From NCBI RefSeq assembly GCF_004345665.1, contig NZ_SLWR01000001.1, positions 1,054,001 to 1,118,000 of the forward strand: a stretch of DNA of 64,000 nt. Reading direction: 5' to 3'. Both the position numbers and the translations under genes were made by a program. The notes under the pieces were generated by a model. That model was not told the DNA's origin. It saw only the letters and a program-made list of their open reading frames with translations, and did no database searches. This document shows positions 32,832-42,229 of the stretch, one piece after another. Source of the DNA: Kribbella antiqua (GTDB taxonomy: Bacteria > Actinomycetota > Actinomycetes > Propionibacteriales > Kribbellaceae). Within the stretch, counting starts at the first letter, position 1. Each line of letters opens with the position of its first letter.

Positions 32832-35042
32832 ATGAAGAAGAAGTGGCTGCTCACCGGAGTCGTGGGCGCCCTCATCGCAGGATCACTCGTTTTCACCCTC
32901 GCGCCGTCGGCGCAGAGCAACGAGGCCTCGCTGTCGGCACTGAACAGCCCGACCTGGCAGACCAATGCGAGCGTCCAGGGCATCGCCGTCGCGGCCGGCA
33001 AGGCGTACGTCGGCGGCCGGTTCACCAGCGTCCGCCCGCCGGGCGCCGCAGCCGGCACCAACGAGACCGCGCAGGCCTACCTCGCCGCGTTCGACGCGAA
33101 AACCGGTGACCTGGTCACCTCGTTCAAGCCGGTCCTCAACGGCCAGGTGTACGCCGTAGCCGCCTCCGAGGACGGCAAGCGGATCTTCATCGGCGGTGAC
33201 TTCACCACGGTCGACGGCGTGACCCGCAACCGGATCGCCGCCTTCGACACCGCCACCGGCGCGCTCGTCAGCACCTGGAAGCCCTCGGTCTCGTACCGGG
33301 TCAAGTCCATCGCGGTGTACGGCGACACCGTCTACTTCGGCGGCTCGTTCGGCCTGGTCAACAACGTCGACCGGCCGAGGCTGGCGGCCGTCAAGGCGGA
33401 CACCGGCGCACTGCTGTCCTGGGCTCCTGCCACCGATGGCGACGTGTATGCAGTGAACGTCGCGGACGACGGCTCGAAGGTGTACGCCGGCGGACAGTTC
33501 AGTACGGTCAACGGCACCGCGCAGAACACCGCCACCAGCCTCGACCCGACCACTGGCGCGGTGCTCCCGTTCCCCGGCGCGTCCGCCGTACCGGCGCCGA
33601 CGGCGACCTGCACCACCCGGGTCAAGACGATCGAGACCAGCGGCGACACCGTGTACTTCGGCAACGGCGGTGACGGCACCGGCTGCTTCGACGGCACCTG
33701 GGCGGTCGACGTCAAGACCAACGAACTGAAGTGGAAGAACCAGTGCCTGGGGGCTACCGAGGCGCTCAAGGTCGTCAACGGCTGGCTCTACAAGGGCTCG
33801 CACGCCCACGACTGCGCCAACAACGGCGCGGGCGGTTTCCCGCAGGGCTTCGACTACCGCTACCTGCTGGTCGAGAACATTGCCGACGGCAAGCTCGGCC
33901 CGTGGTTCCCGAACACCAACGCCGGACCGCCCACCTCGGTCGGCCCGCTCGCGTTCGCGACCAGCGGCGACGACCTCTGGGTCGGCGGCGACTTCACCCA
34001 GACGAACGGCGTCGGCCAGCAGGGCCTGACCCGGTTCACCAACGCGACCCCGGGCGCCGCCCCGGCCAAGCCGGCCAAGCTGACGCCGTACAGCGTCGAG
34101 CCGGGTGTCGTGCAGATCAACTTCCCGACGGTGGTCGACAACGACGACAGCACGCTGACCTACCGGCTGCTGAAGGGCTTCAGCAACACCACGATCGCGA
34201 CCTGGACAGTCAAGTCGACGCCGTGGGACAAGCCCTGGATCCATTACACCGACACCGACGTGACACCGGGTGAGTCGACCAACTACCGGGTCGAGGTGAC
34301 CGACGGCAACACGACGGTCCGCGGCAACTACTCCGACGCGATCACCGTCGCCAGTACCAAGTCGACGGCGTACGACAAGATCGTCAACTCCGACGGCCCG
34401 CAGGCCTACTGGCGACTCGGCGAGGCGGCCGGTACGACGACGTCCGTCGACAGCTCGGGCCAGAGCAACAACGGCGCCTTCACCGGGGTGACGCTGGGCA
34501 GCGCCGGTGCGATCACCGGCAACACCTCGATGACGATCAGCACGACCACCGGCCGGATGGCGGGCGAGAAGGGTTACAGCTTCCCGCAGCAGTTCACCGT
34601 CGAGGCGTGGGTCAAGCAGAGCGGCACCGGTCGCGGCGGCCGGATCATCGGGTTCGGCAACAACAAGACCGGGAGCAGCACCAACGGTGGCGACCGGCAG
34701 CTGTTCATGCGCAGCACCGGCGCGATCGTGTTCGGCATCAACGACGGCAGCCAGCGCACTCTCACCAGCGCGACCGGCAAGAACGACGGCAAGTGGCACC
34801 ACGTCGTCGGCACCTACGACAACGGCGCGATGAAGCTGTACGTCGACGGTGCGCTGTCCGGGAGCGCGAGCATCGGCCAGGCCTCGCTGTACTACGGCTG
34901 GTGGAAGGTCGGGTACGACAACAACAGCGGCTGGTCCGGCGGCGCGGCGACCCAGACCGGGATGGGCATCGACGAGGCGGCGGTCTACCCGTACGCACTC
35001 AGCGCGGCCCGGATCCAGGCCCACTACGCGGCCAGGTCCTGA
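32832..35042 (+). CDS. secreted beta-propeller protein with C-terminal LamG domain
   Basis: 736 residues. Signal peptide MKKKWLLTGVVGALIAGSLV, cleaved near residue 28-30. A propeller of VGGRFTSV-type repeats occurs at about 60, 120, 170, 220 and 385, followed by an FN3-like segment (about 410-515) and a concanavalin-like LamG domain (about 520-736, YWRLGEAAGT and WHHVVGTYDNGAMKLYVDG). Four cysteines (260, 285, 305, 328) and the CLGATEA and KGSHAHDC motifs are shared with the two following paralogues. Likely a wall- or glycan-binding exoprotein; no catalytic site is evident. Confidence 0.82.
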   Translation: MKKKWLLTGVVGALIAGSLVFTLAPSAQSNEASLSALNSPTWQTNASVQGIAVAAGKAYVGGRFTSVRPPGAAAGTNETAQAYLAAFDAKTGDLVTSFKPVLNGQVYAVAASEDGKRIFIGGDFTTVDGVTRNRIAAFDTATGALVSTWKPSVSYRVKSIAVYGDTVYFGGSFGLVNNVDRPRLAAVKADTGALLSWAPATDGDVYAVNVADDGSKVYAGGQFSTVNGTAQNTATSLDPTTGAVLPFPGASAVPAPTATCTTRVKTIETSGDTVYFGNGGDGTGCFDGTWAVDVKTNELKWKNQCLGATEALKVVNGWLYKGSHAHDCANNGAGGFPQGFDYRYLLVENIADGKLGPWFPNTNAGPPTSVGPLAFATSGDDLWVGGDFTQTNGVGQQGLTRFTNATPGAAPAKPAKLTPYSVEPGVVQINFPTVVDNDDSTLTYRLLKGFSNTTIATWTVKSTPWDKPWIHYTDTDVTPGESTNYRVEVTDGNTTVRGNYSDAITVASTKSTAYDKIVNSDGPQAYWRLGEAAGTTTSVDSSGQSNNGAFTGVTLGSAGAITGNTSMTISTTTGRMAGEKGYSFPQQFTVEAWVKQSGTGRGGRIIGFGNNKTGSSTNGGDRQLFMRSTGAIVFGINDGSQRTLTSATGKNDGKWHHVVGTYDNGAMKLYVDGALSGSASIGQASLYYGWWKVGYDNNSGWSGGAATQTGMGIDEAAVYPYALSAARIQAHYAARS

Positions 35043-35091
35043 CATAGTTCCTGACCGCGCAGGGTTAGCTTTCTACAGCACAAAGTCATAA

Positions 35092-35130
35092 CGCGGGTGG
35101 GGGTCGTCTACCGGGCGACCCCCACCCGCG
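35092..35130 (+). terminator. strong hairpin terminator
   Basis: 15-bp perfect arms (CGCGGGTGGGGGTCG and its complement) around 9 nt, 50 bp after the LamG protein stop. It probably separates the first propeller gene from the second. Confidence 0.82.
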
Positions 35131-35201
35131 CTACATTTCGGGGCTGGTGCGTGTAAGGCGACGTATCCACCACTCTGCCGCCCAAAGTCCGAAGGACCTT
35201 G

Positions 35202-36725
35202 ATGAAGAAGCTAGTTCTGGCCATCGTCACCGGCGCGGCTGTGGTCGCCGCGGCGCTGATCCCGTCCGGGCCGCCGTCGGAGGCGGCCAGCCCCGGGTTC
35301 GCGTCCGCCGTGTCGTCGGTCCGGCAGACGTCGTGGCAGACCAACAACAGCGTGAACGCCCTGGCGATCGCGGGCGACACCGTCTACGCCGGGGGCCTGT
35401 TCACCAGGATCCGGCAGCCCGGCAAGCCGGCCGGTCAAGGAGAGTCGGTCCGCACCTACATCGCCGCGTTCAACCGCAAGACCGGTGCACCGACGTCGTT
35501 CGCGCCGAAGCTGAACGGCCCGGTCTACAGCATCGCCACCAGCCCGGACGGCAAGTGGGTGGTGATCGGCGGTGACTTCACCACCGTCAACGGCCTGAGC
35601 CGGCACAAGCTCGCGATGTTCAACGTGGCGACCGGCAAGATCGTGATCGGCTGGGACCCGAAGTTCAGCGCCCGGGTCAAGGCACTGGCCATCTACGGCA
35701 ACAGTGTGTACGTCGGCGGCGCCTTCGGCCGGGTCGACGGCACAACCCGCAACCGGCTCGCCGCGGTGAGCGTGAGCCAGGGTGTCCTGCAGGCGTGGAA
35801 CCCGAACGCGGACGACGACGTGTACGCGGTCGACGTGTCCGACAACGGCCAGCGGGTGTTCGTCGGCGGGCCGTTCGAGAAGATCAACGGCAAGGACCAC
35901 TACTCGCTCGCGATGGTGAACACCACGACCGGTGCGGCGTACTCGATGCCGGCCGCGGCGGCGATCCCGGAGCCGAGCCCGACCTGCACCACCCGGGTCA
36001 AGGACATCGACACGCTCGGGAACAAGGTGTTCGTCTCCAACGGCGGCGACGGCTACGGCTGCTACGACGGCGTCCTGGCCGCCGATGCGACGACCGGCAA
36101 GCTGCTGTGGCAGAACAACTGCCTGGGCGCGACCGAGGCGATCAAGGCGATCGGCAACTGGGTCTACAAGGGCTCGCACGCACACGACTGCAGCGACAGC
36201 GGCGCCTTCGGCGACGACACCGGCACGCACTACCTGCTGGTCGAGAACGCGGCCAACGGCAACCTCGGGCCGTGGTTCCCGAACACCGACGCCAACCCGA
36301 ACAGCACCACCCAGGTCGGTCCGCTGGCGATGGCCGGCACCAGCACCGACCTGTGGGTCGGCGGTGACTTCCTGCACGTCAACGGCAAGGTCCAGCAGGG
36401 CCTGACCCGCTTCACCAACGCCCCGGGCGGCGCGGCACCGGCCGCACCGAAGGCTCCGAAGGTGACAAGTACGGCGCTCAACAAGGCGACGGTCAAGTTC
36501 ACCGACACGTACGACCTGGACAACCTGACCCTGACCTACAACGTCTTCCGGGGATCGACGAACATCGGGTCCTACAAGTACACGTCGTACTACTGGGAGC
36601 CGCGCAAGACGTACACCGTGACCGACACAGGTGTGAAGAGCGGCCAGACGGTCAGCTACCACATCGAGGTCAACGACGGCCGCAGCATCGTCAAGGGCCC
36701 GGCGGTGAGCGTTAAGGTGAGGTAA
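35202..36725 (+). CDS. secreted beta-propeller protein (copy 2)
   Basis: 507 residues from ATG 35202 with GAAGGACC upstream. It has a signal peptide (MKKLVLAIVTGAAVVAAALI), the same VGGDFTTV-type repeats, the CLGATEAIKAIGNW and KGSHAHDC motifs, and an FN3-like end, but it lacks the LamG domain. Compared with copy 1 the C-terminus stops at the FN3-like segment. The family is known from actinobacteria, but to my knowledge no function is assigned. Confidence 0.82.
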   Translation: MKKLVLAIVTGAAVVAAALIPSGPPSEAASPGFASAVSSVRQTSWQTNNSVNALAIAGDTVYAGGLFTRIRQPGKPAGQGESVRTYIAAFNRKTGAPTSFAPKLNGPVYSIATSPDGKWVVIGGDFTTVNGLSRHKLAMFNVATGKIVIGWDPKFSARVKALAIYGNSVYVGGAFGRVDGTTRNRLAAVSVSQGVLQAWNPNADDDVYAVDVSDNGQRVFVGGPFEKINGKDHYSLAMVNTTTGAAYSMPAAAAIPEPSPTCTTRVKDIDTLGNKVFVSNGGDGYGCYDGVLAADATTGKLLWQNNCLGATEAIKAIGNWVYKGSHAHDCSDSGAFGDDTGTHYLLVENAANGNLGPWFPNTDANPNSTTQVGPLAMAGTSTDLWVGGDFLHVNGKVQQGLTRFTNAPGGAAPAAPKAPKVTSTALNKATVKFTDTYDLDNLTLTYNVFRGSTNIGSYKYTSYYWEPRKTYTVTDTGVKSGQTVSYHIEVNDGRSIVKGPAVSVKVR

Positions 36726-36772
36726 CTGCAGTCTGGGGCGCCGGAGGGGTCCGGCGGCTGTAAGGGGGGAAC

Positions 36773-38269
36773 ATGCGAAGAGTTGTTGCAGTCATCGCGG
36801 CTGCCGGTGCGGCGCTGAGCGTCGTACCGGCAACGCCTGCGACCAGCACTGGGGCGTCGCTGACCGCGGTCGCCAACCCGGTCTGGCAGACCGATGCGAG
36901 CGTGCTCGGGCTGGCCGTTGCCAAGGGCAAGGCGTACGTCGGTGGCAGGTTCACGCGGGTCCGTCCACCCGGTGCGGCGGCCGGCACGAATCAGACGGTC
37001 CGGACCAATCTGGCCCGGTTCAACCAGAGCACGGGCGCGCTCGACACCACGTTCAACCACACGCTGAACGGTGTCGTCTGGTCGATCGTTGCCTCGGCGG
37101 ACGGCTCCCGGGTGTACATCGGGGGTGACTTCACCCGCGTCGACGGGCAGGTTCGCAACCGGATCGCCGCGTTCGACACGGCGACCGGTGCACTGGTCGC
37201 CAACATCAAGCCGAGCGTGTCGTACCGGGTCAAGGCCCTCGCGATCGGCGGCAGCAACCTGTACTTCGGCGGCTCGTTCGGGCTCGTCAACGGCGTCACC
37301 CGGAACCGGGCGGCCGCGATCAGCACGACCGACGGCAGCCTGCGGGCCTGGAACCCGAACGCCGACGCGGATGTGTACGCGATCGACGCGGCCGACGACA
37401 ACTCGAAGGTCTACCTCGGCGGAACCTTCGCCAAGATCGGCGGAGTCAGCCGCTGGGCCGTTGCCAGCGTCAACAACTCGACCGGCGCGTTGCTGCCGTT
37501 CAGCGCGGCGTCCGCCATACCGACGCCGGCCAGCGGCTGCACCTCGCGGGTCAAGGACATCGAGACCGCCGGGACGCGGGTGTACTTCTCCAACGCCGGG
37601 GACGGCCGCGGGTGCTTCGACGGGACCTGGGCGGCGGACGTTGCCACCGGCAACCTGGTGTGGAAGAACACCTGCCTGGGCGCGACCGAGGCGATCACCT
37701 ACGTGAACGGCTGGCTGTTCAAGGGCTCGCATGCACACAGCTGCCCGGGCGCGTTCCCGGACGGTACCGGCGGGCACTTCCTGCTGCTGCAGAACCCGGC
37801 CAACGGGTCCCTCGGTCCGTGGTTCCCGAACACCAACGCGGGACCGCCCACCGAAGTCGGGCCGCTCGTGTCGGCGACCGGTGGCACCGACCTGTGGGTC
37901 GGCGGCGACTTCACCACGGTCAACGGCGTCGGTCAGCAGGGCCTGGCCCGGTTCACCAACCTCGGCTCGGGCGCCGCACCACTCGGCCCGGCGCTGCCGA
38001 CCTTGGCCAGTACGACGGCACGCCAGGTGAAGGCGACCGTGCAGACGTCACTCGACAAGGACGACATCAAGCTGACCTACCGCCTGCTCCGCGGCTCGAC
38101 CAACACGGTCGTCGCCACCACCACGGCGAACTCCACCTTCTGGAGCCGCCCGAACGTCACCCTCACCGACACCAACGCCCCGTCCGGTACGACGCAGTCG
38201 TACCGCATCGAGGTGTACGACGGCCACAACACCGTCCGCGGCGGCTACTCCAGCGTCACTGTTCGCTGA
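36773..38269 (+). CDS. secreted beta-propeller protein (copy 3)
   Basis: 498 residues. Signal peptide MRRVVAVIAAAGAALSVVPA, then VGGRFTRV and IGGDFTRV repeats, CLGATEAITYVNGW and KGSHAHSC, and an FN3-like end without LamG. The start follows AAGGGGGGAAC. It lies 47 bp after copy 2, so copies 2 and 3 are probably cotranscribed. The end overlaps the convergent flippase gene by 14 bp. Confidence 0.83.
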   Translation: MRRVVAVIAAAGAALSVVPATPATSTGASLTAVANPVWQTDASVLGLAVAKGKAYVGGRFTRVRPPGAAAGTNQTVRTNLARFNQSTGALDTTFNHTLNGVVWSIVASADGSRVYIGGDFTRVDGQVRNRIAAFDTATGALVANIKPSVSYRVKALAIGGSNLYFGGSFGLVNGVTRNRAAAISTTDGSLRAWNPNADADVYAIDAADDNSKVYLGGTFAKIGGVSRWAVASVNNSTGALLPFSAASAIPTPASGCTSRVKDIETAGTRVYFSNAGDGRGCFDGTWAADVATGNLVWKNTCLGATEAITYVNGWLFKGSHAHSCPGAFPDGTGGHFLLLQNPANGSLGPWFPNTNAGPPTEVGPLVSATGGTDLWVGGDFTTVNGVGQQGLARFTNLGSGAAPLGPALPTLASTTARQVKATVQTSLDKDDIKLTYRLLRGSTNTVVATTTANSTFWSRPNVTLTDTNAPSGTTQSYRIEVYDGHNTVRGGYSSVTVR

Positions 38270-39530
38270 CCGTACGGCGATGGGCCGCGATGGCTCGGGT
38301 CGCCTCGTTCCACCACAGCAGCAAGGTGCAGAACGAGGCGCCGGCCAGGCCCCACGCGGCGCCACGAGGGCCCCAGAGGGCGGCGCCGCCGATGCCGCAG
38401 GTGATCAGGATGACCGACGAGATCAGGCGGGTCCGGAGGCCCCGGGTAGCGGCGGTGAGGGCTCTCATGATGGCGAAGGCGCCGGCGTTGGAGGCGCCGA
38501 AGGCCTGCAGCAGGATGACCGGGATCAGGACGCTGTGCGCCGGCGTCCAGACGCCCGGGCCGAGCAGCTCGCGACCGACGACTGACGGCAGCAGCAGGAA
38601 GACCGCTCCCCAAGCCAGCGCGCCCGCGCCGACCCCGAACGAGATCGCCAGGCCGACGAGCCACAGCCGCCGGTAGGAGTGCTTCAAGGCCCGGGCTGCC
38701 TCCGGGACCGAGATCATCCGGATGCCCTGGTTGAGCACGTTCACCGGGCCGAGCAGGACCTGCGCGCCCCGGATGCCGGCGGTCGCCGCGAGACCGGCGG
38801 CGGCCGTGATGCCGAGCATGTAGACCTGGATCGTGCCGGAGACCGCGAGCATCTCCCCCACGTACTTCGGACTGAGATCCCGATGGGTCTTCAACCATTC
38901 GCGAATCAGCTGCCGACGCGGCGAGACGCCCGCCTGGAATCGCCCGCCCATGGCCGCGATGACCGCGCCAAGCCCCCACCCAAAGGTCAGCGTGACCGCG
39001 GACGCCGAGCCGGTGAGATACAACCCGCCGAAGATCGCGAGCATTGCCAGCAACCAGATCAAGTCGTTCACAAAGGCTCGACGCCCTTCACCGACGACGA
39101 AGAACGCCCACCGCCACGCGTCCTGCAGCAACAGACCCGGCATCGTCACCGCGAACGCGATCAGCACGCCCCTCGATGGCACGCCCGGGAACGCCGCGAT
39201 CACCAGGCCGACGATGAGACCGACGAACCCGGCCAGCAGCGCGGTCGCCGTACTGGCTCGGACGGCTCGCTCCCAGGCGGCTGAGCGTGGACCGGAGTGG
39301 CGTACGGCGAGCGGCTCGGTGGCTACGGCTCGGGAGATGTTGAGCGCGATCGTGTAGCCGCCGAACGCGAGGGCGTACACACCGAAGTCGGCAACCGTGC
39401 TGGAGCGTGCGACGACCACGCCGACGGCGAGGTTGCTAAGGCTGGACAGCGCCTGATCGGCCAGCCCCCAGCCCGCCCGGCCGGCCGGTCCGGCCAATCG
39501 CCGGAGCTTCGGCCGCCGGGGGAACTTCAC
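38256..39530 (-). CDS. Wzx-like polysaccharide flippase
   Basis: 424 residues with about twelve membrane segments of the MATE/MVF superfamily. It starts with a basic N-terminus and GWGLADQALSSLSNLAVGVVVA, and ends with AAWGLAGASFCTLLLWW. It should flip lipid-linked repeat units. It is paralogous to the gene at 45237-46556 (both share GWG-ADQA-SSL-N and the PEAARAL block). It is the last gene of the minus-strand run. Confidence 0.83.
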   Translation of the reverse strand: MKFPRRPKLRRLAGPAGRAGWGLADQALSSLSNLAVGVVVARSSTVADFGVYALAFGGYTIALNISRAVATEPLAVRHSGPRSAAWERAVRASTATALLAGFVGLIVGLVIAAFPGVPSRGVLIAFAVTMPGLLLQDAWRWAFFVVGEGRRAFVNDLIWLLAMLAIFGGLYLTGSASAVTLTFGWGLGAVIAAMGGRFQAGVSPRRQLIREWLKTHRDLSPKYVGEMLAVSGTIQVYMLGITAAAGLAATAGIRGAQVLLGPVNVLNQGIRMISVPEAARALKHSYRRLWLVGLAISFGVGAGALAWGAVFLLLPSVVGRELLGPGVWTPAHSVLIPVILLQAFGASNAGAFAIMRALTAATRGLRTRLISSVILITCGIGGAALWGPRGAAWGLAGASFCTLLLWWNEATRAIAAHRRTVSEQ

Positions 39531-39539
39531 GACAGCACT

Positions 39540-40316
39540 CTAGATTGGCCTAGGTGGATTGCGGAGGATGCCGATAACGAAGCGCGGGATACCGAGCAGG
39601 TAGCGGCGCCAGAGGCGGCGGGGCTCCTTGTAGAGGCGGTAGCTCCACTCGAGGCCGGCGCGCTGCATCCACAGCGGTGCCCGCTCCAGCCGGCCGGTGT
39701 GGAAGTCGAATGCGGCGCCGACACCGATCAGGATCGCGGCGTCCAGCCGGTCCCGGTGCTCGTCCATCCAGCGCTCCTGCTTCGGCGCACCGAGGCCGAC
39801 CCAGATGATGTCCGCCTTGGAGGAGTTCATGTCGGCCACCACCGCGGCGTCCTCGGCCTCGGTCATCGGCCGGTACGGCGGGCAGTGCGCGCCGACGACC
39901 TTCAACGCGGGATGGCGGTCCTGGAAGGTGTCGCGCAGCTCCTCGGCGACCCCCTCGGCGCCGCCGTAGAAGTACTGCGTCCAGCCGCGGTCGGCGGCCT
40001 CGGCCATCACCCGCTCGAGCAGATCCGGACCGGCGACCCGCGCCATCCGGTCGAACCCGGCCTTGTGACCAGCCCACACCAACGGCATCCCGTCCGGCAC
40101 GGTCAGCCCGGACGTGTTGTAGACCTCGGTCAGCCGCTCGTCCGCCCGGGCGTGCAGCAGCGCGTTCATGTCGGTCACACAGACCAGACGCCGCTCGCCG
40201 CGGTCGATCCAGCGCGCGAACGTCTCGACCGTGTCGTCCAGATTGGTCACGCTGACGTGGATGCCCAGTACGTCGACCCGGTCAGAGGTGCTGGTGGCCA
40301 GCTGCATGTTGGTCAT
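39540..40316 (-). CDS. WecG/TagA/CpsF-family glycosyltransferase
   Basis: 258 residues, complete for the family. Landmarks are VTDMNALLHA, GLTVPDGMPLVW with the catalytic Asp, YFYGGAEGV, and GLGAPKQERWM. It usually transfers ManNAc or another sugar to a lipid-linked acceptor early in polymer synthesis. It follows gmd by 3 bp and lies 9 bp before the flippase gene. Confidence 0.9.
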   Translation of the reverse strand: MTNMQLATSTSDRVDVLGIHVSVTNLDDTVETFARWIDRGERRLVCVTDMNALLHARADERLTEVYNTSGLTVPDGMPLVWAGHKAGFDRMARVAGPDLLERVMAEAADRGWTQYFYGGAEGVAEELRDTFQDRHPALKVVGAHCPPYRPMTEAEDAAVVADMNSSKADIIWVGLGAPKQERWMDEHRDRLDAAILIGVGAAFDFHTGRLERAPLWMQRAGLEWSYRLYKEPRRLWRRYLLGIPRFVIGILRNPPRPI

Positions 40317-40319
40317 CCG

Positions 40320-41303
40320 TCAGTCCTCGCCGGTCAGCGCGGCCAGGTCCGCGTCGACCATGATCCGGACCAGCTCGGGCACGTGGACCTGGGCTTTCCA
40401 GCCGAGCTCGGTGTTGGCTTTGGACGCGTCGCCGATGAGCGAGTCGACCTCAGTCGGCCGCTCGTACCGCGCGTCGTGATCGACGTACTTCTCCCAATCC
40501 ATCCCGGCATGGTCGAACGCCAGCGAGACGAAGTCCTTGACCGAGTACGACGTCCCGGTCGCGATCACGTAATCCGCCGGGGTGTCATGCTGCAGCATCC
40601 GCCACATGCCCTCGACGTACTCCGGCGCGTAACCCCAGTCGCGGCAGGCGTCCAGGTTCCCCAGGTACAGCCGGTCCTGCAGGCCGAGCTTGATCGCGGC
40701 GACCGCGCGGGTGATCTTCCGCGTCACGAACGTCTCGCCGCGGCGCGGGCTCTCGTGGTTGAACAGGATCCCGTTCACCGCGAACATGTCGTACGCCTCG
40801 CGATAGTTCCGGGTCATCCAGTAGCCGTAGAGCTTCGCCGCACCGTACGGCGATCGCGGGTAGAACGGGGTCTCCTCGTTCTGCGGCGGTGGCGTCGCGC
40901 CGTACATCTCCGAAGAGCTGGCCTGGTAGAACCTGCAGTCCAGCCCGATCATCCTGATTGCCTCGAGCAACCGCGTCGTACCCATCCCGGTGGTGTCGCC
41001 GGTGTACTCCGGCTCATCGAAGGACACCCGCACATGGCTTTGCGCGGCCAGGTGATAGACCTCGGCCGGCTGGATCGACGCCAGCAGCGTGACCAGTCGG
41101 GATCCGTCGGTCAGGTCGCCGTAGTGCAGGAACAACCGCTTGTCCGGCTCGTGCGGATCCTCGTACAGATGGTCGATCCGCTTCGTGTTGAACGTGCTGG
41201 CCCGGCGGATGAGGCCGTGCACCTCGTAGCCTTTGGCCAGCAGGAGTTCGGCCAGGTACGAACCGTCCTGGCCGGTGATTCCGGTGACGAACGCCTTCTT
41301 CAT
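40320..41303 (-). CDS. gmd: GDP-mannose 4,6-dehydratase
   Basis: 327 residues from ATG 41303. The NADP-binding motif [15 protein letters not shown] and the catalytic residues in SSSEMYG and the Y-x3-K YGAAKLY are present; the loop [11 protein letters not shown] is typical of Gmd. It makes GDP-4-keto-6-deoxymannose, the substrate of the next enzyme. The start overlaps the stop of fcl (ATGA), so the two are coupled. Confidence 0.96.
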   Translation of the reverse strand: MKKAFVTGITGQDGSYLAELLLAKGYEVHGLIRRASTFNTKRIDHLYEDPHEPDKRLFLHYGDLTDGSRLVTLLASIQPAEVYHLAAQSHVRVSFDEPEYTGDTTGMGTTRLLEAIRMIGLDCRFYQASSSEMYGATPPPQNEETPFYPRSPYGAAKLYGYWMTRNYREAYDMFAVNGILFNHESPRRGETFVTRKITRAVAAIKLGLQDRLYLGNLDACRDWGYAPEYVEGMWRMLQHDTPADYVIATGTSYSVKDFVSLAFDHAGMDWEKYVDHDARYERPTEVDSLIGDASKANTELGWKAQVHVPELVRIMVDADLAALTGED

Positions 41304-42229
41304 GTGGCCTGCTCCAAATACCAGGCGTACGTGGCGGCGACACCGTCTTCGAGGGAAACGGACGGCTTCCACCCCAGCGCGGTCAGCCGGCTCACGTCGA
41401 GCAGCTTGCGCGGGGTGCCGTCCGGCCTGGACAAATCGTTGCTGATGGCACCTTCATACCCGACGACGCGCGCGACCAGCTCGGCCAGCTCGCGGATCGT
41501 CACGTCCTCACCGACCCCGATGTTGATCGGCTCCGGCTCGTCGTAGTGCTCGAGCAGATGCAGACACGCGTCGGCCAGGTCGTCCACATGCAGGAACTCA
41601 CGCCGCGGCGTACCGCTCCCCCACAACACCACCTCATCGGCCCCGGAGACCTTTGCGTCGTGGAACCGCCGGATCAGCGCGGGCAAGACATGCGACGAAG
41701 TCAGGTCGAAGTTGTCGTTAGGCCCGTACAAGTTGGTCGGCATCGCCGAGATCCAGCGCAGCCCGTACTGACGCCGTACCGCCTGGACCTGCATGATCCC
41801 GGCGATCTTCGCGATCGCGTACGCGTCGTTGGTCGGCTCCAGCTCGCCGGTCAGCAGGCTCGACTCGCGGATCGGCTGCTCGGCGTACTTCGGGTAGATG
41901 CACGACGACCCGAGGAACAGCAGCCGCGGCGTCCGGACCTCCAGCGCGGCATCCATCAGGTTCACCTGGATGCGCAGGTTGTCGCTGAGGAACTCGGTCG
42001 GGTGATCCCGGTTGGCGAGGATGCCGCCGACCCGCGCGGCCGCGTCGATCACCACGGCCGGGCGATGCTCGGCGAGGAACGCGAAAGTCGCTGACCGGTC
42101 GCGCAAGTCCAGCTCGGCCGACGAGGCCCCGATCAGCTGAGTGAAGCCGACCGCCTCCAACCGTCTCCAGATGGCCGAGCCGACCAGCCCGCGGTGGCCC
42201 GCGACGTAGACCGGTGCTTTCAGGTCCAT
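41300..42229 (-). CDS. fcl: GDP-L-fucose synthase
   Basis: 309 residues from ATG 42229. The Rossmann motif [15 protein letters not shown], the SSCIYP serine and the catalytic Y-x3-K YAIAKIAG are present. It epimerises and reduces GDP-4-keto-6-deoxymannose to GDP-L-fucose. The start overlaps the stop of the upstream phosphoglycosyltransferase (TGATG); an upstream extension to 42376 is not needed. Confidence 0.95.
   Translation of the reverse strand: MDLKAPVYVAGHRGLVGSAIWRRLEAVGFTQLIGASSAELDLRDRSATFAFLAEHRPAVVIDAAARVGGILANRDHPTEFLSDNLRIQVNLMDAALEVRTPRLLFLGSSCIYPKYAEQPIRESSLLTGELEPTNDAYAIAKIAGIMQVQAVRRQYGLRWISAMPTNLYGPNDNFDLTSSHVLPALIRRFHDAKVSGADEVVLWGSGTPRREFLHVDDLADACLHLLEHYDEPEPINIGVGEDVTIRELAELVARVVGYEGAISNDLSRPDGTPRKLLDVSRLTALGWKPSVSLEDGVAATYAWYLEQAT

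Noticed and set aside
32883..35045. A 720-codon minus-strand open frame
   Set aside because: Antisense shadow of the LamG beta-propeller gene with low-complexity Arg/Val/Asp content.
39297..41546. A 749-codon plus-strand open frame
   Set aside because: It runs opposite to wecG, gmd and fcl, which have clear motifs and coupled starts. Its protein shows no recognisable family.
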